From positions 610,638 to 674,637 of the forward strand of contig CP166130.1 of NCBI GenBank assembly GCA_041228335.1: DNA of 64,000 nt, read 5' to 3'. The notes below the pieces were generated by a model. That model saw only the letters and a program-made list of their open reading frames with translations. It had not been told where the DNA came from and made no database searches. Below, in pieces: positions 50,551 through 59,527 of this stretch (the first letter of the stretch is position 1; each line of letters opens with the position of its first letter). Source of the DNA: Alphaproteobacteria bacterium LSUCC0684. GTDB taxonomy: Bacteria; Pseudomonadota; Alphaproteobacteria; Puniceispirillales; UBA1172. A program made the translations under genes and the position numbers.

Positions 50551-51270
50551 TCAGATTTCCAGTTGATCGGACAGGCTTTTGCTCTGGCTCGACAGAAGCG
50601 AGTCCAGTCGTGCGCGGGCAAGTTTGTGATGCTCGAAGGCAAGGCGATCCGCCTGTTCGATATCCTGGTTCCTGATGGCTTCAAAGATAAGGCGATGTTG
50701 CCGGGCGGTCTCGGCAAGATGGCTTGAGATGTTCTGATCGTTCTCCCGGCTTGCGGAAAAGCAGATACGGTTAAGCCGCAAGGCTTCGGTCAGAACACCT
50801 CGATAGAAGTCAGAGATATAGGGATTGCAGGTGGCATCGGCGATGGCCAGATGAAATTCGTGGTTGGCCTCGGTCAGCATGACGCCGTCAAGAGATGGTA
50901 TCGTGGTTTCAAAGAGAATCATCCGATCATGGATGATATCAAGCTCGGCTTCGGTGCGCATCTCCGCGGCAAGTCGCTGGACAAGCCGGCTTGATATATG
51001 AAGCGCATCATATAGAGGCGGTATCCGGGCGAGATCAAGCTGGGCCACGGCGACGACACGCCCCTTGCGCATGGCAAGGCCATCGGCAATCAGCTGGATC
51101 AGCGCTTCCCGCACCGGCGTGCGGGAGACGTTCATCTTCCTGGCAAGACTGCTTTCATCAATAACGGCGCCGGGCTGGAGTTCAACGCGCAGGATAGACT
51201 CACGCAACCGCCGGTAGACGCTGTTGCCGTCTCGCTGATAGGTGCCTTGCTCAATTCCGGTATCGCTCAC
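50551..51270 (-). CDS. GntR-family transcriptional regulator (FCD/FadR subfamily)
   Basis: A 239-residue regulator: winged helix (SVYRRLRESILRVELQPGAV, SRTPVREALIQLIADGLAM) in residues about 15-80 and an FCD effector domain with ANHEFHLAIADATCNP (metal-binding Asp/His) and HRLIFEAIRNQD. Such proteins usually repress catabolic genes and are released by an acidic substrate. It diverges from hyuA with a 106-bp gap containing a repeated TGCAAATATT motif, its likely operator. Confidence 0.92.
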   Translation of the reverse strand: MSDTGIEQGTYQRDGNSVYRRLRESILRVELQPGAVIDESSLARKMNVSRTPVREALIQLIADGLAMRKGRVVAVAQLDLARIPPLYDALHISSRLVQRLAAEMRTEAELDIIHDRMILFETTIPSLDGVMLTEANHEFHLAIADATCNPYISDFYRGVLTEALRLNRICFSASRENDQNISSHLAETARQHRLIFEAIRNQDIEQADRLAFEHHKLARARLDSLLSSQSKSLSDQLEI

Positions 51271-51306
51271 GTTTCATCCCGGTTGATGGTTTCAAGGTAT
51301 TTTTGT

Positions 51307-51334
51307 TGCAAATATTTTTCTGTATGCAAATATT
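51307..51334. promoter_or_regulatory. candidate GntR operator / hyuA promoter
   Basis: TGCAAATATT occurs at 51307-51316 and again at 51325-51334, 18 bp apart, followed by TATACT. TTGCAA...TATTAT gives an imperfect promoter (19-bp spacing). The repeat lies in the gntR-hyuA divergent gap, with GC-poor sequence unlike the genes on either side. Confidence 0.45.
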
Positions 51335-51376
51335 ATACTAGAATTAACGCTGTATCAAATAGGATGTCAGGTCAAT

Positions 51377-53422
51377 ATGTCTTGGGTTCTGGGGGTTGAT
51401 GTCGGGGGCACGTTCACGGATTTTTCCATCCGCAATGACGATACCGGCGAGGTGTTCATTCACAAGAGGCCGTCGACACCTGAAGATCCCTCTCGCGCGA
51501 TAATTGAGGGGTTCAGGGAGCTTCTTGAAAAGGTTTCCATTGACGGGGCGGAAGTTGCGCGGTTTGCCCATGGGACAACGGTTGCGACCAACGCTCTCCT
51601 GCAGCGGAAAGGCGGGCGGCTTGCCCTTGTCACCACAGGTGGTTTCCGTGATCTGCTTGAAATCGGCCGCCAGGTCAGGCCGAAGGTCTATGATCTGCAA
51701 ATCGATGCGCCGCCGCCGCTTATTCCGCGCCACCGGCGATTTGAGATTGCCGAGCGTATCGGCTCAAAGGGCGAGATCATCACCCCGTTGCGCAACGAGG
51801 ATATCGACAGGGTGATCGCAGATATCCGTGCGCTTGAAGATATCGATGGCGTGGCGGTATGCCTGCTCTTTTCATTTCTGAACCCGGCGCATGAGCAGCG
51901 CATCGGCAAAGCCATCGAGGCCGCATTGCCGGAAGTATCGGTATCGCTTTCAAGCGAGGTCCACCCTGAATTCCGCGAATATGAGCGGTTTTCAACGGCG
52001 GTCATCAATGCCTATCTTCAGCCTGAAGTCAGTCGGTATATGGAAAATCTCAACCTCGGGATCGCCAGGGATGCGCCGTCAGCCAGGCTTGGTATTTTTC
52101 AGTCCAGCGGGGGGTTGACCTCGGTTGAGCGGGCATCGCAATTCCCGGTACGCATGGCACTTTCCGGGCCCGCCGCAGGGGTGGTGGGGGCCGCGCAATG
52201 CGCAGGCAAGGCGGAAATCGGTGACGTGATCACCCTGGATATGGGGGGGACGAGCACGGATGTCTGCGTCATCCGCGATGGCAAGGCCGATCTTGCCAAT
52301 ATGCGGGATATTTCGGGATTTCGCATCCGCCTGCCAATGGTTGATATCAATACCGTCGGGGCGGGCGGCGGTTCCATCGCCCATATCGGCAAGGATGGGT
52401 TGATGAAGGTTGGCCCCATCAGCGCTGGTGCGGTTCCGGGCCCGGCCTGCTATGGGCATGGCGGCACGGAGCCGACGGTCTCTGACGCCAATCTGGTACT
52501 GGGCAGATTGCCCGAACAACTTGTCGGCGGGGGGCTTGCGCTGGATCACGCCAAGGCCGTGGCTGCGATTACGCCGCTTGCCGATCATCTGGGGATGTCG
52601 GTCGAGGCAACCGCCCTTGGCATCATCGGCATTGTCAATTCGAACATGACCAGAGCCATCCGGGCCGTCACGGTCGAGCGCGGCCATGATCCGAGGCATT
52701 TTGCCCTGATGCCTTTTGGTGGCGCCGGCGGGTTGCATGCCACGGATGTGGCCGAATCTCTCCTCATGAAAACGATACTGATCCCGAGGTCGCCTGGTAT
52801 TCTCTGCGCCGAAGGGCTGATTGTTGCAGATCTGCAGGAAAGTTTTGTCGCCACCCAGCGCACGCCGCTCGATGGTGACCTTGCGCCGGTAAAATCGGCG
52901 CTGGCGGAACTGGTTGAAAAAGCCATGCCATGGTTCGAGGATGAAGGGGCAGGGAGCATCTCCCAGGCGCTGATGCTTCAGGTCGATATGCGATATATCG
53001 GCCAGAATTACGAATTATCCGTGCCGGCGGGCGACATGCTCGCGTCACGAGATCTGCCGGAGACGGGTCTGCTCAAGCAGTTGTTCTTCGAGGCCCATGA
53101 ACGGAGTTATGGGCATCACGATGCCCAGGCGGCGGTGGAAATCGTCAATATCCGCCTGCAGGCCATTGCCACATTGCCGGAAATTTCAGGCGTCAATGCG
53201 CCAAGATCCGGCACGCCTGAGCCGCTGGGATATCGAGATGTCTGGTTTGATCGTGATGGCCCCCAGAAGACCCCTGTCTTTGACCGGGCATCGCTGGCAC
53301 CTGGTTTCACCCATGAAGGCGCGGCGATCTTCACCCAGACGGATGCGACGACGCTCATGCCGCCCTGGTGCCGAATGAAGGTGGATGCGCAGGAAAACCT
53401 GATCCTGGAGATTACCCGATGA
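51377..53422 (+). CDS. hydantoinase/5-oxoprolinase subunit A (HyuA family)
   Basis: A 681-residue ASKHA-fold ATPase. The two phosphate-binding loops are visible: VLGVDVGGTFTDFSIRND at the N-terminus and TLDMGGTSTDVCVIRDG (about residue 286), with AHGTTVATNALLQRKGGRLA typical of the family. HyuA subunits hydrolyse ATP to open lactam or hydantoin rings (5-oxoproline, N-methylhydantoin) or carboxylate ketones, together with HyuB; the substrate is not determinable. Its stop overlaps hyuB by four bases and gntR is divergent. Confidence 0.93.
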   Translation: MSWVLGVDVGGTFTDFSIRNDDTGEVFIHKRPSTPEDPSRAIIEGFRELLEKVSIDGAEVARFAHGTTVATNALLQRKGGRLALVTTGGFRDLLEIGRQVRPKVYDLQIDAPPPLIPRHRRFEIAERIGSKGEIITPLRNEDIDRVIADIRALEDIDGVAVCLLFSFLNPAHEQRIGKAIEAALPEVSVSLSSEVHPEFREYERFSTAVINAYLQPEVSRYMENLNLGIARDAPSARLGIFQSSGGLTSVERASQFPVRMALSGPAAGVVGAAQCAGKAEIGDVITLDMGGTSTDVCVIRDGKADLANMRDISGFRIRLPMVDINTVGAGGGSIAHIGKDGLMKVGPISAGAVPGPACYGHGGTEPTVSDANLVLGRLPEQLVGGGLALDHAKAVAAITPLADHLGMSVEATALGIIGIVNSNMTRAIRAVTVERGHDPRHFALMPFGGAGGLHATDVAESLLMKTILIPRSPGILCAEGLIVADLQESFVATQRTPLDGDLAPVKSALAELVEKAMPWFEDEGAGSISQALMLQVDMRYIGQNYELSVPAGDMLASRDLPETGLLKQLFFEAHERSYGHHDAQAAVEIVNIRLQAIATLPEISGVNAPRSGTPEPLGYRDVWFDRDGPQKTPVFDRASLAPGFTHEGAAIFTQTDATTLMPPWCRMKVDAQENLILEITR

Positions 53423-55101
53423 CGCGCCAAGAACCTGATCCCATCGCCCTTGAAATCCTCTGGAACAACCTGAATTCGATTGCCGATGAATGTTTCATCA
53501 CCCTGATGCGGAGCGCGTTTTCCACCAATATCAAGGAACGCCATGATCACTCAACGGCCATCACCGATGCGGCGGGCAACCTCATTGCCCAGGCGGAGCA
53601 TGCCCTGCCCATCCATCTTGCCTCAATGGCCGGGCTGGTTGCGCATATTCTTGAACGCTACGATGGCGATATTGCCGAAGGAGACATTTTTATTTCCAAT
53701 GATCCGCATGTGGCGGGCGGCACGCATCTGCCGGATATCAACATGGCGATACCTGTTTTCAGCGAAGGACGCCTGCTCGGCTTCGTTGCCAATATCGTTC
53801 ACCATGCGGATGTTGGCGGGGCCATGGCCGGATCGATGTCCGGCGGTATGGATGAGATCTATAAGGAAGGCCTGCGTATCCCGATTGTCAAATTGTACAG
53901 GCAGGGCGTGGTGGATGATTCCATCCTCCGCATTCTGTTGCTGAACATGCGGCTTCCCGATGAACGAAAAGGGGACCTGAACGCCCAGATTGCGGCCTGC
54001 CGCCTCGGGGCATCGCGGATCGGGGATATCATCAACCGCCATGGGGCCGAGTATCTTGAGGATATTTTTGCCGCCATTCTCAGCCGGTCGCGCCTGCGCA
54101 TGGAAACGGCGATCGAGGCGCTTCCCGACGGCAGCTATCAATTTGAAGACATGATGGATGATGACGGTATCGATACCCTCGATATCCGGATTGCGGTGGA
54201 TATCACCAAAAAGGGGAATAAAATCCTGTTTGATTTCTCTCGCAGCGCGGAGCAGGTTCCCGGCAATTTCAACCTCACCTTCAATGCAACCCAGTCGGCG
54301 GTGTGTTATTCCCTCAAAGCGTTGCTTGACCCGGAAATGCCCAATAACAGCGGTATTTTCCAGGCGATCGATATCACCGTGCCGAAAGGATCTTTCCTTA
54401 ATTGTGTTGCGCCTGCCGGCGTCGCCTTGCGGGCAAATACCTGCCAGCGGGTTGTCGATGTGGTGATCGGTGCTTTTGCGGATGTTCTGCCCGAAGAGGT
54501 AACCGCGGCGGCCAATGGCGCCAATACAAGCGCGGTCTTCGCTGGAACCGATCCTCAAACAAAAAACAGATATGTCTATCTTGAAACACTGGGCGGCGGC
54601 ATGGGCGCGCGGGCAACCAAGGACGGCAAGGACGGGGTGCAGGTGAATATAACAAACACCTCAAATCTTCCGGTCGAGGCCATCGAGATGGAATACCCTT
54701 TGCGTGTTGAGGCCTATGCGCTGGTTGAGGATTCCGGCGGCGCGGGTGAATATCGGGGCGGCATGGGTATCCGCCGCACCATCCGCCCGATCGGCCATGT
54801 CTGTGAATTCAATGGCGTCGGGGAGCGCTTTCGGCATCAACCCTGGGGGGTGTTTGGCGGCAAGCCGGGGGCGGCAGGGCAATTCTATATTGTCGATGCC
54901 AGCGGGAAGAAGAAACCACTTGCCTCGAAGACAGGCAGTATCAAACTTGACAGCAGCAGTTGCGTTTTCATGGAAACACCGGGGGCAGGGGGATATGGCC
55001 CGCCGGAGAAACGCTCAAAAGAAAATCAAGAAGAAGATAGAAGATCAGGAAAATTCAGTGATGAATTTCTTGCCAAGTACTATCCAAAGCGGTCAAGATG
55101 A
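53419..55101 (+). CDS. hydantoinase/5-oxoprolinase subunit B (HyuB family)
   Basis: A 560-residue partner subunit. DPIALEILWNNLNSIADECF is the family N-terminus, SNDPHVAGGTHLPDINMAIP and NIVHHADVGGAMAGSMSGGM carry conserved His/Asp metal-binding residues, and GGGMGARATKDGKDGVQVNI is another signature. The frame opens at 53368 but ATG 53419 overlaps the hyuA stop. The last 40 residues are Lys/Glu/Arg-rich, as in many HyuB proteins. Acts with HyuA; followed 38 bp later by the TRAP transporter. Confidence 0.93.
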   Translation: MTRQEPDPIALEILWNNLNSIADECFITLMRSAFSTNIKERHDHSTAITDAAGNLIAQAEHALPIHLASMAGLVAHILERYDGDIAEGDIFISNDPHVAGGTHLPDINMAIPVFSEGRLLGFVANIVHHADVGGAMAGSMSGGMDEIYKEGLRIPIVKLYRQGVVDDSILRILLLNMRLPDERKGDLNAQIAACRLGASRIGDIINRHGAEYLEDIFAAILSRSRLRMETAIEALPDGSYQFEDMMDDDGIDTLDIRIAVDITKKGNKILFDFSRSAEQVPGNFNLTFNATQSAVCYSLKALLDPEMPNNSGIFQAIDITVPKGSFLNCVAPAGVALRANTCQRVVDVVIGAFADVLPEEVTAAANGANTSAVFAGTDPQTKNRYVYLETLGGGMGARATKDGKDGVQVNITNTSNLPVEAIEMEYPLRVEAYALVEDSGGAGEYRGGMGIRRTIRPIGHVCEFNGVGERFRHQPWGVFGGKPGAAGQFYIVDASGKKKPLASKTGSIKLDSSSCVFMETPGAGGYGPPEKRSKENQEEDRRSGKFSDEFLAKYYPKRSR

Positions 55102-55139
55102 TTTCAGTTCAGTAAGAAGTCCAATAAAGGGAGGAGAAA

Positions 55140-56138
55140 ATGAACATATTTGCAAAGACATTCATGATTTCAGCGGCAGCTGTGCTGGCCTTCAGTTCAG
55201 CGGCGTCAGCGGCCACCGTCAAATGGGACATGGCCAATGAATATCAGGAAAGCTCGATTCACGGCCAGGGGCAGAAAGTCTTCTCGGAAACCCTGTTGAA
55301 GGAATCGGGCGGGTCTGTTGTCGTCACCAATCATTTTGGTGGCTCAATCGGCTACAAATCAAAGGAACATTTTGACGCTGTTGGCGATGGCGCACTTCCG
55401 ATTGCCAATACATCCATGGGGCAGGTCGCCGGGATTGAGCCGATCTTCCTCCTCTCATCATTGCCTTTCCTTGTCGGGTCGGCAGAGGAAGCAAAGCTTC
55501 TCTGGGAAGTTGCCAAGCCGCATTACGAGAAAGTCTTTGCCAAGCATAACCAGATCCTTCTCTACGCATCGCCATGGCCGCCTGCGGGAATCTGGTCAAA
55601 GAAGCCTGTTCTTTCCACCTCTGATCTCAATGGGCTGAAAATCCGTGCCTGGGATGCCAGCGGCACGCGGACCCTGAAAACCGCGGGTGCCGCTGCCGTG
55701 CAGATGAGCTGGGCCGATGTCGTCCCGCAGCTGTCGGCAGGTGGTATCGAGGCGGTGCTGACGTCGGCCGAAGGCGGGGTGAACGCCAAGTTCTGGGAGC
55801 ATCTTTCCCATTTCAACGCCATCAACTATTCGATGTCGCTCAATATGACCCATGTCAACAAGGATGCCTTTGATGCGCTGAGCGCGGATCAGAAGGCGGC
55901 GGTCATGAAAGCGTCGGAAGCGGCAAGCGACGCGGCATGGTCGGCATTGGCGGAACGTGTGGGCCAGAACTACAAGGACATGCGTGCCAATGGCATCACG
56001 GTTGCGGAGACGGTTCCCGGAGATTTCCTGGGCGCGCTGAATTCAGCCGGGGATGCGGTGTATTCCGACTGGCTCTCAAAGGTTGGTGACACCGGAAAAT
56101 CCATCCTCGACGAGTATAAAAAGCGTCGCGGTAACTGA
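55140..56138 (+). CDS. TRAP transporter substrate-binding protein DctP
   Basis: A 332-residue periplasmic receptor. Signal peptide NIFAKTFMISAAAVLAFSSA ends near residue 24 after AASA. The mature protein has the DctP-family LNGLKIRAWDASGTRTLKTA (Arg that binds the carboxylate of the ligand, about residue 163) and SAEGGVNAKFWEHLSHFN. GGAGGAG lies upstream. The ligand is probably an organic acid, and co-transcription with hyuAB suggests an acidic cyclic or N-carbamoyl compound. Confidence 0.93.
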   Translation: MNIFAKTFMISAAAVLAFSSAASAATVKWDMANEYQESSIHGQGQKVFSETLLKESGGSVVVTNHFGGSIGYKSKEHFDAVGDGALPIANTSMGQVAGIEPIFLLSSLPFLVGSAEEAKLLWEVAKPHYEKVFAKHNQILLYASPWPPAGIWSKKPVLSTSDLNGLKIRAWDASGTRTLKTAGAAAVQMSWADVVPQLSAGGIEAVLTSAEGGVNAKFWEHLSHFNAINYSMSLNMTHVNKDAFDALSADQKAAVMKASEAASDAAWSALAERVGQNYKDMRANGITVAETVPGDFLGALNSAGDAVYSDWLSKVGDTGKSILDEYKKRRGN

Positions 56139-56149
56139 ACCTGATCTGG

Positions 56150-56179
56150 AACGGGCAGGCATCATACCTGCCCGTTCTT
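56150..56179 (+). terminator. hairpin between dctP and dctQ
   Basis: AACGGGCAGG (56150-56159) and CCTGCCCGTT (56167-56176) form a perfect 10-bp stem with a 7-nt loop, followed by CTTT. As in other binding-protein operons, it likely reduces expression of the membrane subunits. Confidence 0.6.
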
Positions 56180-56206
56180 TCCTGAGCGTTACGAAAAGGG
56201 GGAGTT

Positions 56207-56710
56207 ATGCTCAGCTTGCTTGAAGGCTTGTCACGACGCTTGAGCACCGCAGGCGCATGGGTTGCTGCCGGTCTTCTTGTCTATATGGTGATCCATATTC
56301 TGGTTGAAATCGTGGCCCGGACAGGTTTTGATTCGTCCACCTATTCGCTCGATGAATTTGTCGGCTACGCGATTGCGTCGATGACCTTCCTGTCGCTTGG
56401 GCATACGTTCAGTTCGGGCAAGCTGATCCGGGTCAATATTCTGACCAATGCCATCTCCGGGCTTTTCAGCCTGGTGGTGGAATTGATCTGTATCGCCTTT
56501 ACCTTCTCGGTGATCCTGTTCTTTGCCCGATATGTCTGGCGCAGTCTCTACCGCAACTGGGAGCGCGGCACCATCAGCCCGACACTTACCGAAACCCCGA
56601 TATGGATGGTTGAAAGCGTTTTCTTCTGCGGTCTCTGCATCTTCCTTTTGCAAATGCTGACGACCGCTCTTGTCCGGATTGAACGATATCGATCCGGGGA
56701 AGACGAGTAG
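56207..56710 (+). CDS. TRAP transporter small permease DctQ
   Basis: A 167-residue membrane protein with four helices, the DctQ layout: AGAWVAAGLLVYMVIHILVE, VGYAIASMTFLSLGHTFSSG with the conserved Gly-His, and the last helix VFFCGLCIFLLQML. GGGGGAG precedes the ATG. Lies 20 bp before dctM. Confidence 0.9.
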   Translation: MLSLLEGLSRRLSTAGAWVAAGLLVYMVIHILVEIVARTGFDSSTYSLDEFVGYAIASMTFLSLGHTFSSGKLIRVNILTNAISGLFSLVVELICIAFTFSVILFFARYVWRSLYRNWERGTISPTLTETPIWMVESVFFCGLCIFLLQMLTTALVRIERYRSGEDE

Positions 56711-56730
56711 GAACGGGGAAGGAAGACAGG

Positions 56731-58044
56731 ATGGAATCGCTCAATATCGCCTTTATCGTTCTGCTGCTGCTGGTTTTCTATCTCGGGCTGGGTGTCTGGG
56801 TGTTTTCAGGCCTTCTTCTGGTCAGCGTGACGGGCCTGACGCTGCTGCTGGATATGCCCCTGCACCGTATCGGGACGATCATGGCGCCGCTGATCATCCG
56901 CTCCGCCACATCATGGGAGCTTTCCGCCATTCCGATGTTTGTCTGGATGGGGGAGCTGATGTTCCGGACCGATATCTCGGACCGGCTTTTCCGAAGTCTG
57001 TCGCCACTGGTCTATCATCTGCCCGGCCGGCTTCTTCACACCAATATTTTCGGGTCGGCCCTTTTTGCGGCGGTGAGCGGCTCAAGTGCGGCGACGACCG
57101 CTACCGTCGGTAAAATCACCACCACCGAACTTTTGCAGCGCGGCTATTCCCCCTCGCTGACTTTTGGCTCGCTGGCCGGTGCAGGCTCGCTTGGTCTGCT
57201 GATCCCGCCATCGATCGTGCTGATCGTCTACGGGGTGCTGGCCGAAGTTTCAATTTCAAGACTGTTTGCCGCCGGGGTCTATCCGGGGCTGCTGATCGCC
57301 TTTCTCTATTCCGGGTATGTGATGTGCCGGAGTATTCTCAACCCATCGCTGACGCCGGCCAAGGAAGAGCCCCCAAGCCTCTGGGACATGGTCATGGGGC
57401 TGGTCAATCTTGTGCCCATTGTGCTCCTTATTTTCATTGTTCTCGGGGCGATCTATTCCGGGTTTGCAACCCCATCGGAGGCCGGGGCTGTCGGTGTCAC
57501 CGCCACCCTGATCATGGCTCTTGTTACCAGGCAGATGACCCGGGAGATTTTCTTTGAAAGTCTGATGGCATCGGTCCGGACGTCCTGCATGATCGCGTCG
57601 ATCCTGCTGGCGGCGGCGTTCCTTTCCACCAGCATGGCCTATCTGCATGTGCCGCAGGATGTGGCGATGAGTATCGCCAGGATGGAATTGTCACCCTATG
57701 AGCTGATCTTTGTTCTGGCGATTTTCTATATCCTGCTCGGGCTGTTCCTTGAAGGCATATCCATAACGGTGATGAGCCTGCCGATCACCCTGCCGCTTGT
57801 GCTGGCCAGCGGTTTTGATCCGGTCTGGTTCGGCATCTTTCTGGTCATCATGGTTGAACTGGCGCAGATTACCCCGCCCATCGGCTTCAACCTCTTCATC
57901 ATTCAGGGGCTTACGGGAACGCCGATCTTCCGGGTCGCGATTGCCTCGGCACCTTTCTTTATCCTGATGTGCGTGGCCGCAACCATCATCACGATCTATC
58001 CCGAAATCGCGCTCTGGCTGCCGGATAAACTGTTCAACAAATAG
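56731..58044 (+). CDS. TRAP transporter large permease DctM
   Basis: A 437-residue permease with about twelve helices: GSSAATTATVGKITTTELLQ (about residues 116-135), AGAGSLGLLIPPSIVLIVYG and the C-terminal AQITPPIGFNLFIIQG are conserved DctM motifs. The Na+-coupled transporter completes dctPQM and, with hyuAB, forms one operon. Convergent with the amidohydrolase gene 7 bp away. Confidence 0.94.
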   Translation: MESLNIAFIVLLLLVFYLGLGVWVFSGLLLVSVTGLTLLLDMPLHRIGTIMAPLIIRSATSWELSAIPMFVWMGELMFRTDISDRLFRSLSPLVYHLPGRLLHTNIFGSALFAAVSGSSAATTATVGKITTTELLQRGYSPSLTFGSLAGAGSLGLLIPPSIVLIVYGVLAEVSISRLFAAGVYPGLLIAFLYSGYVMCRSILNPSLTPAKEEPPSLWDMVMGLVNLVPIVLLIFIVLGAIYSGFATPSEAGAVGVTATLIMALVTRQMTREIFFESLMASVRTSCMIASILLAAAFLSTSMAYLHVPQDVAMSIARMELSPYELIFVLAIFYILLGLFLEGISITVMSLPITLPLVLASGFDPVWFGIFLVIMVELAQITPPIGFNLFIIQGLTGTPIFRVAIASAPFFILMCVAATIITIYPEIALWLPDKLFNK

Positions 58045-58051
58045 GACAGCA

Positions 58052-59281
58052 TCAACCGAGATGGTTGATGCAGATCCGGCCTTCCTTCATCACCATTTTG
58101 AGTGATGTTTCAGGGGTGGTCAGGGCTGAGATATCTTCAAGAGGATCACCGTCGATTACCAGCAGATCAGCCAGAAGGCCTTCCTTGACCTGGCCAATCT
58201 GATCCTCCATCTCAAAGAGTCTGGCGGCATTAGAGGTGGCCTGCCGGATGAGATCGACATTGGGAACCACCGGACTTCTGAGGGTGAATTCTTCGAGCTG
58301 GCGGCGATGCATGATGCCGAGCAGATCGCTTCCATAGGCGATGTTGACGTTCTGCTGATAGGCAAGTTTGAGCGCGTCCAGCCCTGAATCGAGCACTTCA
58401 TAGGTTTTCTGGACAAGCTCGGCCGAAAGGCCGGCTTCGGTTCCCTCGGCGATGAGCGCATGATAGATCACCAGCGTCGGCACCAGATACCGCTCATGCT
58501 CAAGCAGCAGATCGACGCTTTCCTGATCGAGCAGATTGCCATGTTCAATCGATGTCACGCCGCAGCGGATGGCGCGGTTTATCGCTCTTGCCGTATAGGC
58601 ATGCGCCATGACCGGAATATTGGCGGCCCTGGCTTCATTGACGATGGCCCGCAATTCATCTTCGGTGAACTGGGTGGAGGTGATGCGATCAGTCGGCGAG
58701 GAGACGCCGCCGGAGGCCATGATCTTCAGATGCGTTGCCCCGCGCCGGATTTCTTCTCTCGCTGCGCGCAGAACTTCAGCAATACCGTCGCAGACATGGC
58801 CCATGCCTGAACAGCAGAAGCACTGGTGAAGGCTGACTTCACCCGGGCCGCGGACATCGCCATGGCCGCCTGTCTGGGACAAGGCATGGCCGCAGAAAAG
58901 AAGCCTCGGGGCCGCGGTCGGGTTTTCCTCAATCGCGCGGGCAAGACCGTAATCCGCGCCGCCTGCGTCACGGACCGTCGTAAAGCCCCGGGCCAGCATG
59001 CCCCCCATGATCTCAAGCGCCTTGACGCCGACATAAAAGGGGGAGGTGGCCTTGAGTTTGGCAAAATCGGCGGTGTAGGCGGTGACATGAACATGCGCAT
59101 CACACAAGCCGGGCATCAGGGTTTTGCCGTTGAGCGGAATTTCGGTGCTGTCCTTGCCTGCCTTAACGGAAGCTCCGATCTCGGCAATTCTGCCATCGAT
59201 GATTCGAACCGACTGCCCTGTCCTATAGTCGCCGGCAGCAACATCCAGCACGGTTGCATCAGAAAATACGATATCAGCCAT
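58052..59281 (-). CDS. metal-dependent amidohydrolase (imidazolonepropionase-like)
   Basis: A 409-residue amidohydrolase. LMPGLCDAHVHVTAY gives the metal-binding His-x-His (about residue 60); HAYTARAINRAIRCGVTSIEHG supplies the later His residues; and IAYGSDLLG the final Asp. The sequence belongs to the branch with Xaa-Pro dipeptidases and N-acyl amino-acid deacylases, where KIMASGGVSSPTD has the carbamylated-Lys position. Possibly cleaves a hydantoin- or dipeptide-like amide related to the substrate of the neighbouring HyuAB. GGGGGAAAG precedes the start. Confidence 0.9.
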   Translation of the reverse strand: MADIVFSDATVLDVAAGDYRTGQSVRIIDGRIAEIGASVKAGKDSTEIPLNGKTLMPGLCDAHVHVTAYTADFAKLKATSPFYVGVKALEIMGGMLARGFTTVRDAGGADYGLARAIEENPTAAPRLLFCGHALSQTGGHGDVRGPGEVSLHQCFCCSGMGHVCDGIAEVLRAAREEIRRGATHLKIMASGGVSSPTDRITSTQFTEDELRAIVNEARAANIPVMAHAYTARAINRAIRCGVTSIEHGNLLDQESVDLLLEHERYLVPTLVIYHALIAEGTEAGLSAELVQKTYEVLDSGLDALKLAYQQNVNIAYGSDLLGIMHRRQLEEFTLRSPVVPNVDLIRQATSNAARLFEMEDQIGQVKEGLLADLLVIDGDPLEDISALTTPETSLKMVMKEGRICINHLG

Positions 59282-59330
59282 GTTCTTTCCCCCTTTTGCT
59301 GCATATTCTAGAAGAATAATGAAAGGGTTT

Positions 59331-59402
59331 CATCTGAAATCATGCTTCCATCTGAAATCATCAAGCAGCAGCGCTCGGGGACCCGGCCCGACCAGCTGCT
59401 GC
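59331..59402. repeat. direct repeat and hairpin in amidohydrolase-HAD gap
   Basis: CATCTGAAATCAT is repeated at 59331-59343 and 59349-59361 (18-bp period). It is followed by GCAGCAGC...GCTGCTGC, an imperfect hairpin at about 59367-59402. No gene is visible in 59282-59527. The direct repeats, upstream of the amidohydrolase, could be an operator. Confidence 0.35.
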
Positions 59403-59527
59403 GTGGTGGCGGGAAATGGCACTGGCCCGAAAGGGAATCATCTGGTTAAATGATCTCATGGTTGAACTGTCGGCGTGAACACAAAGCCGGAATGATCAGC
59501 CGGTGAGAAATAGCAAGGATACGGCCC

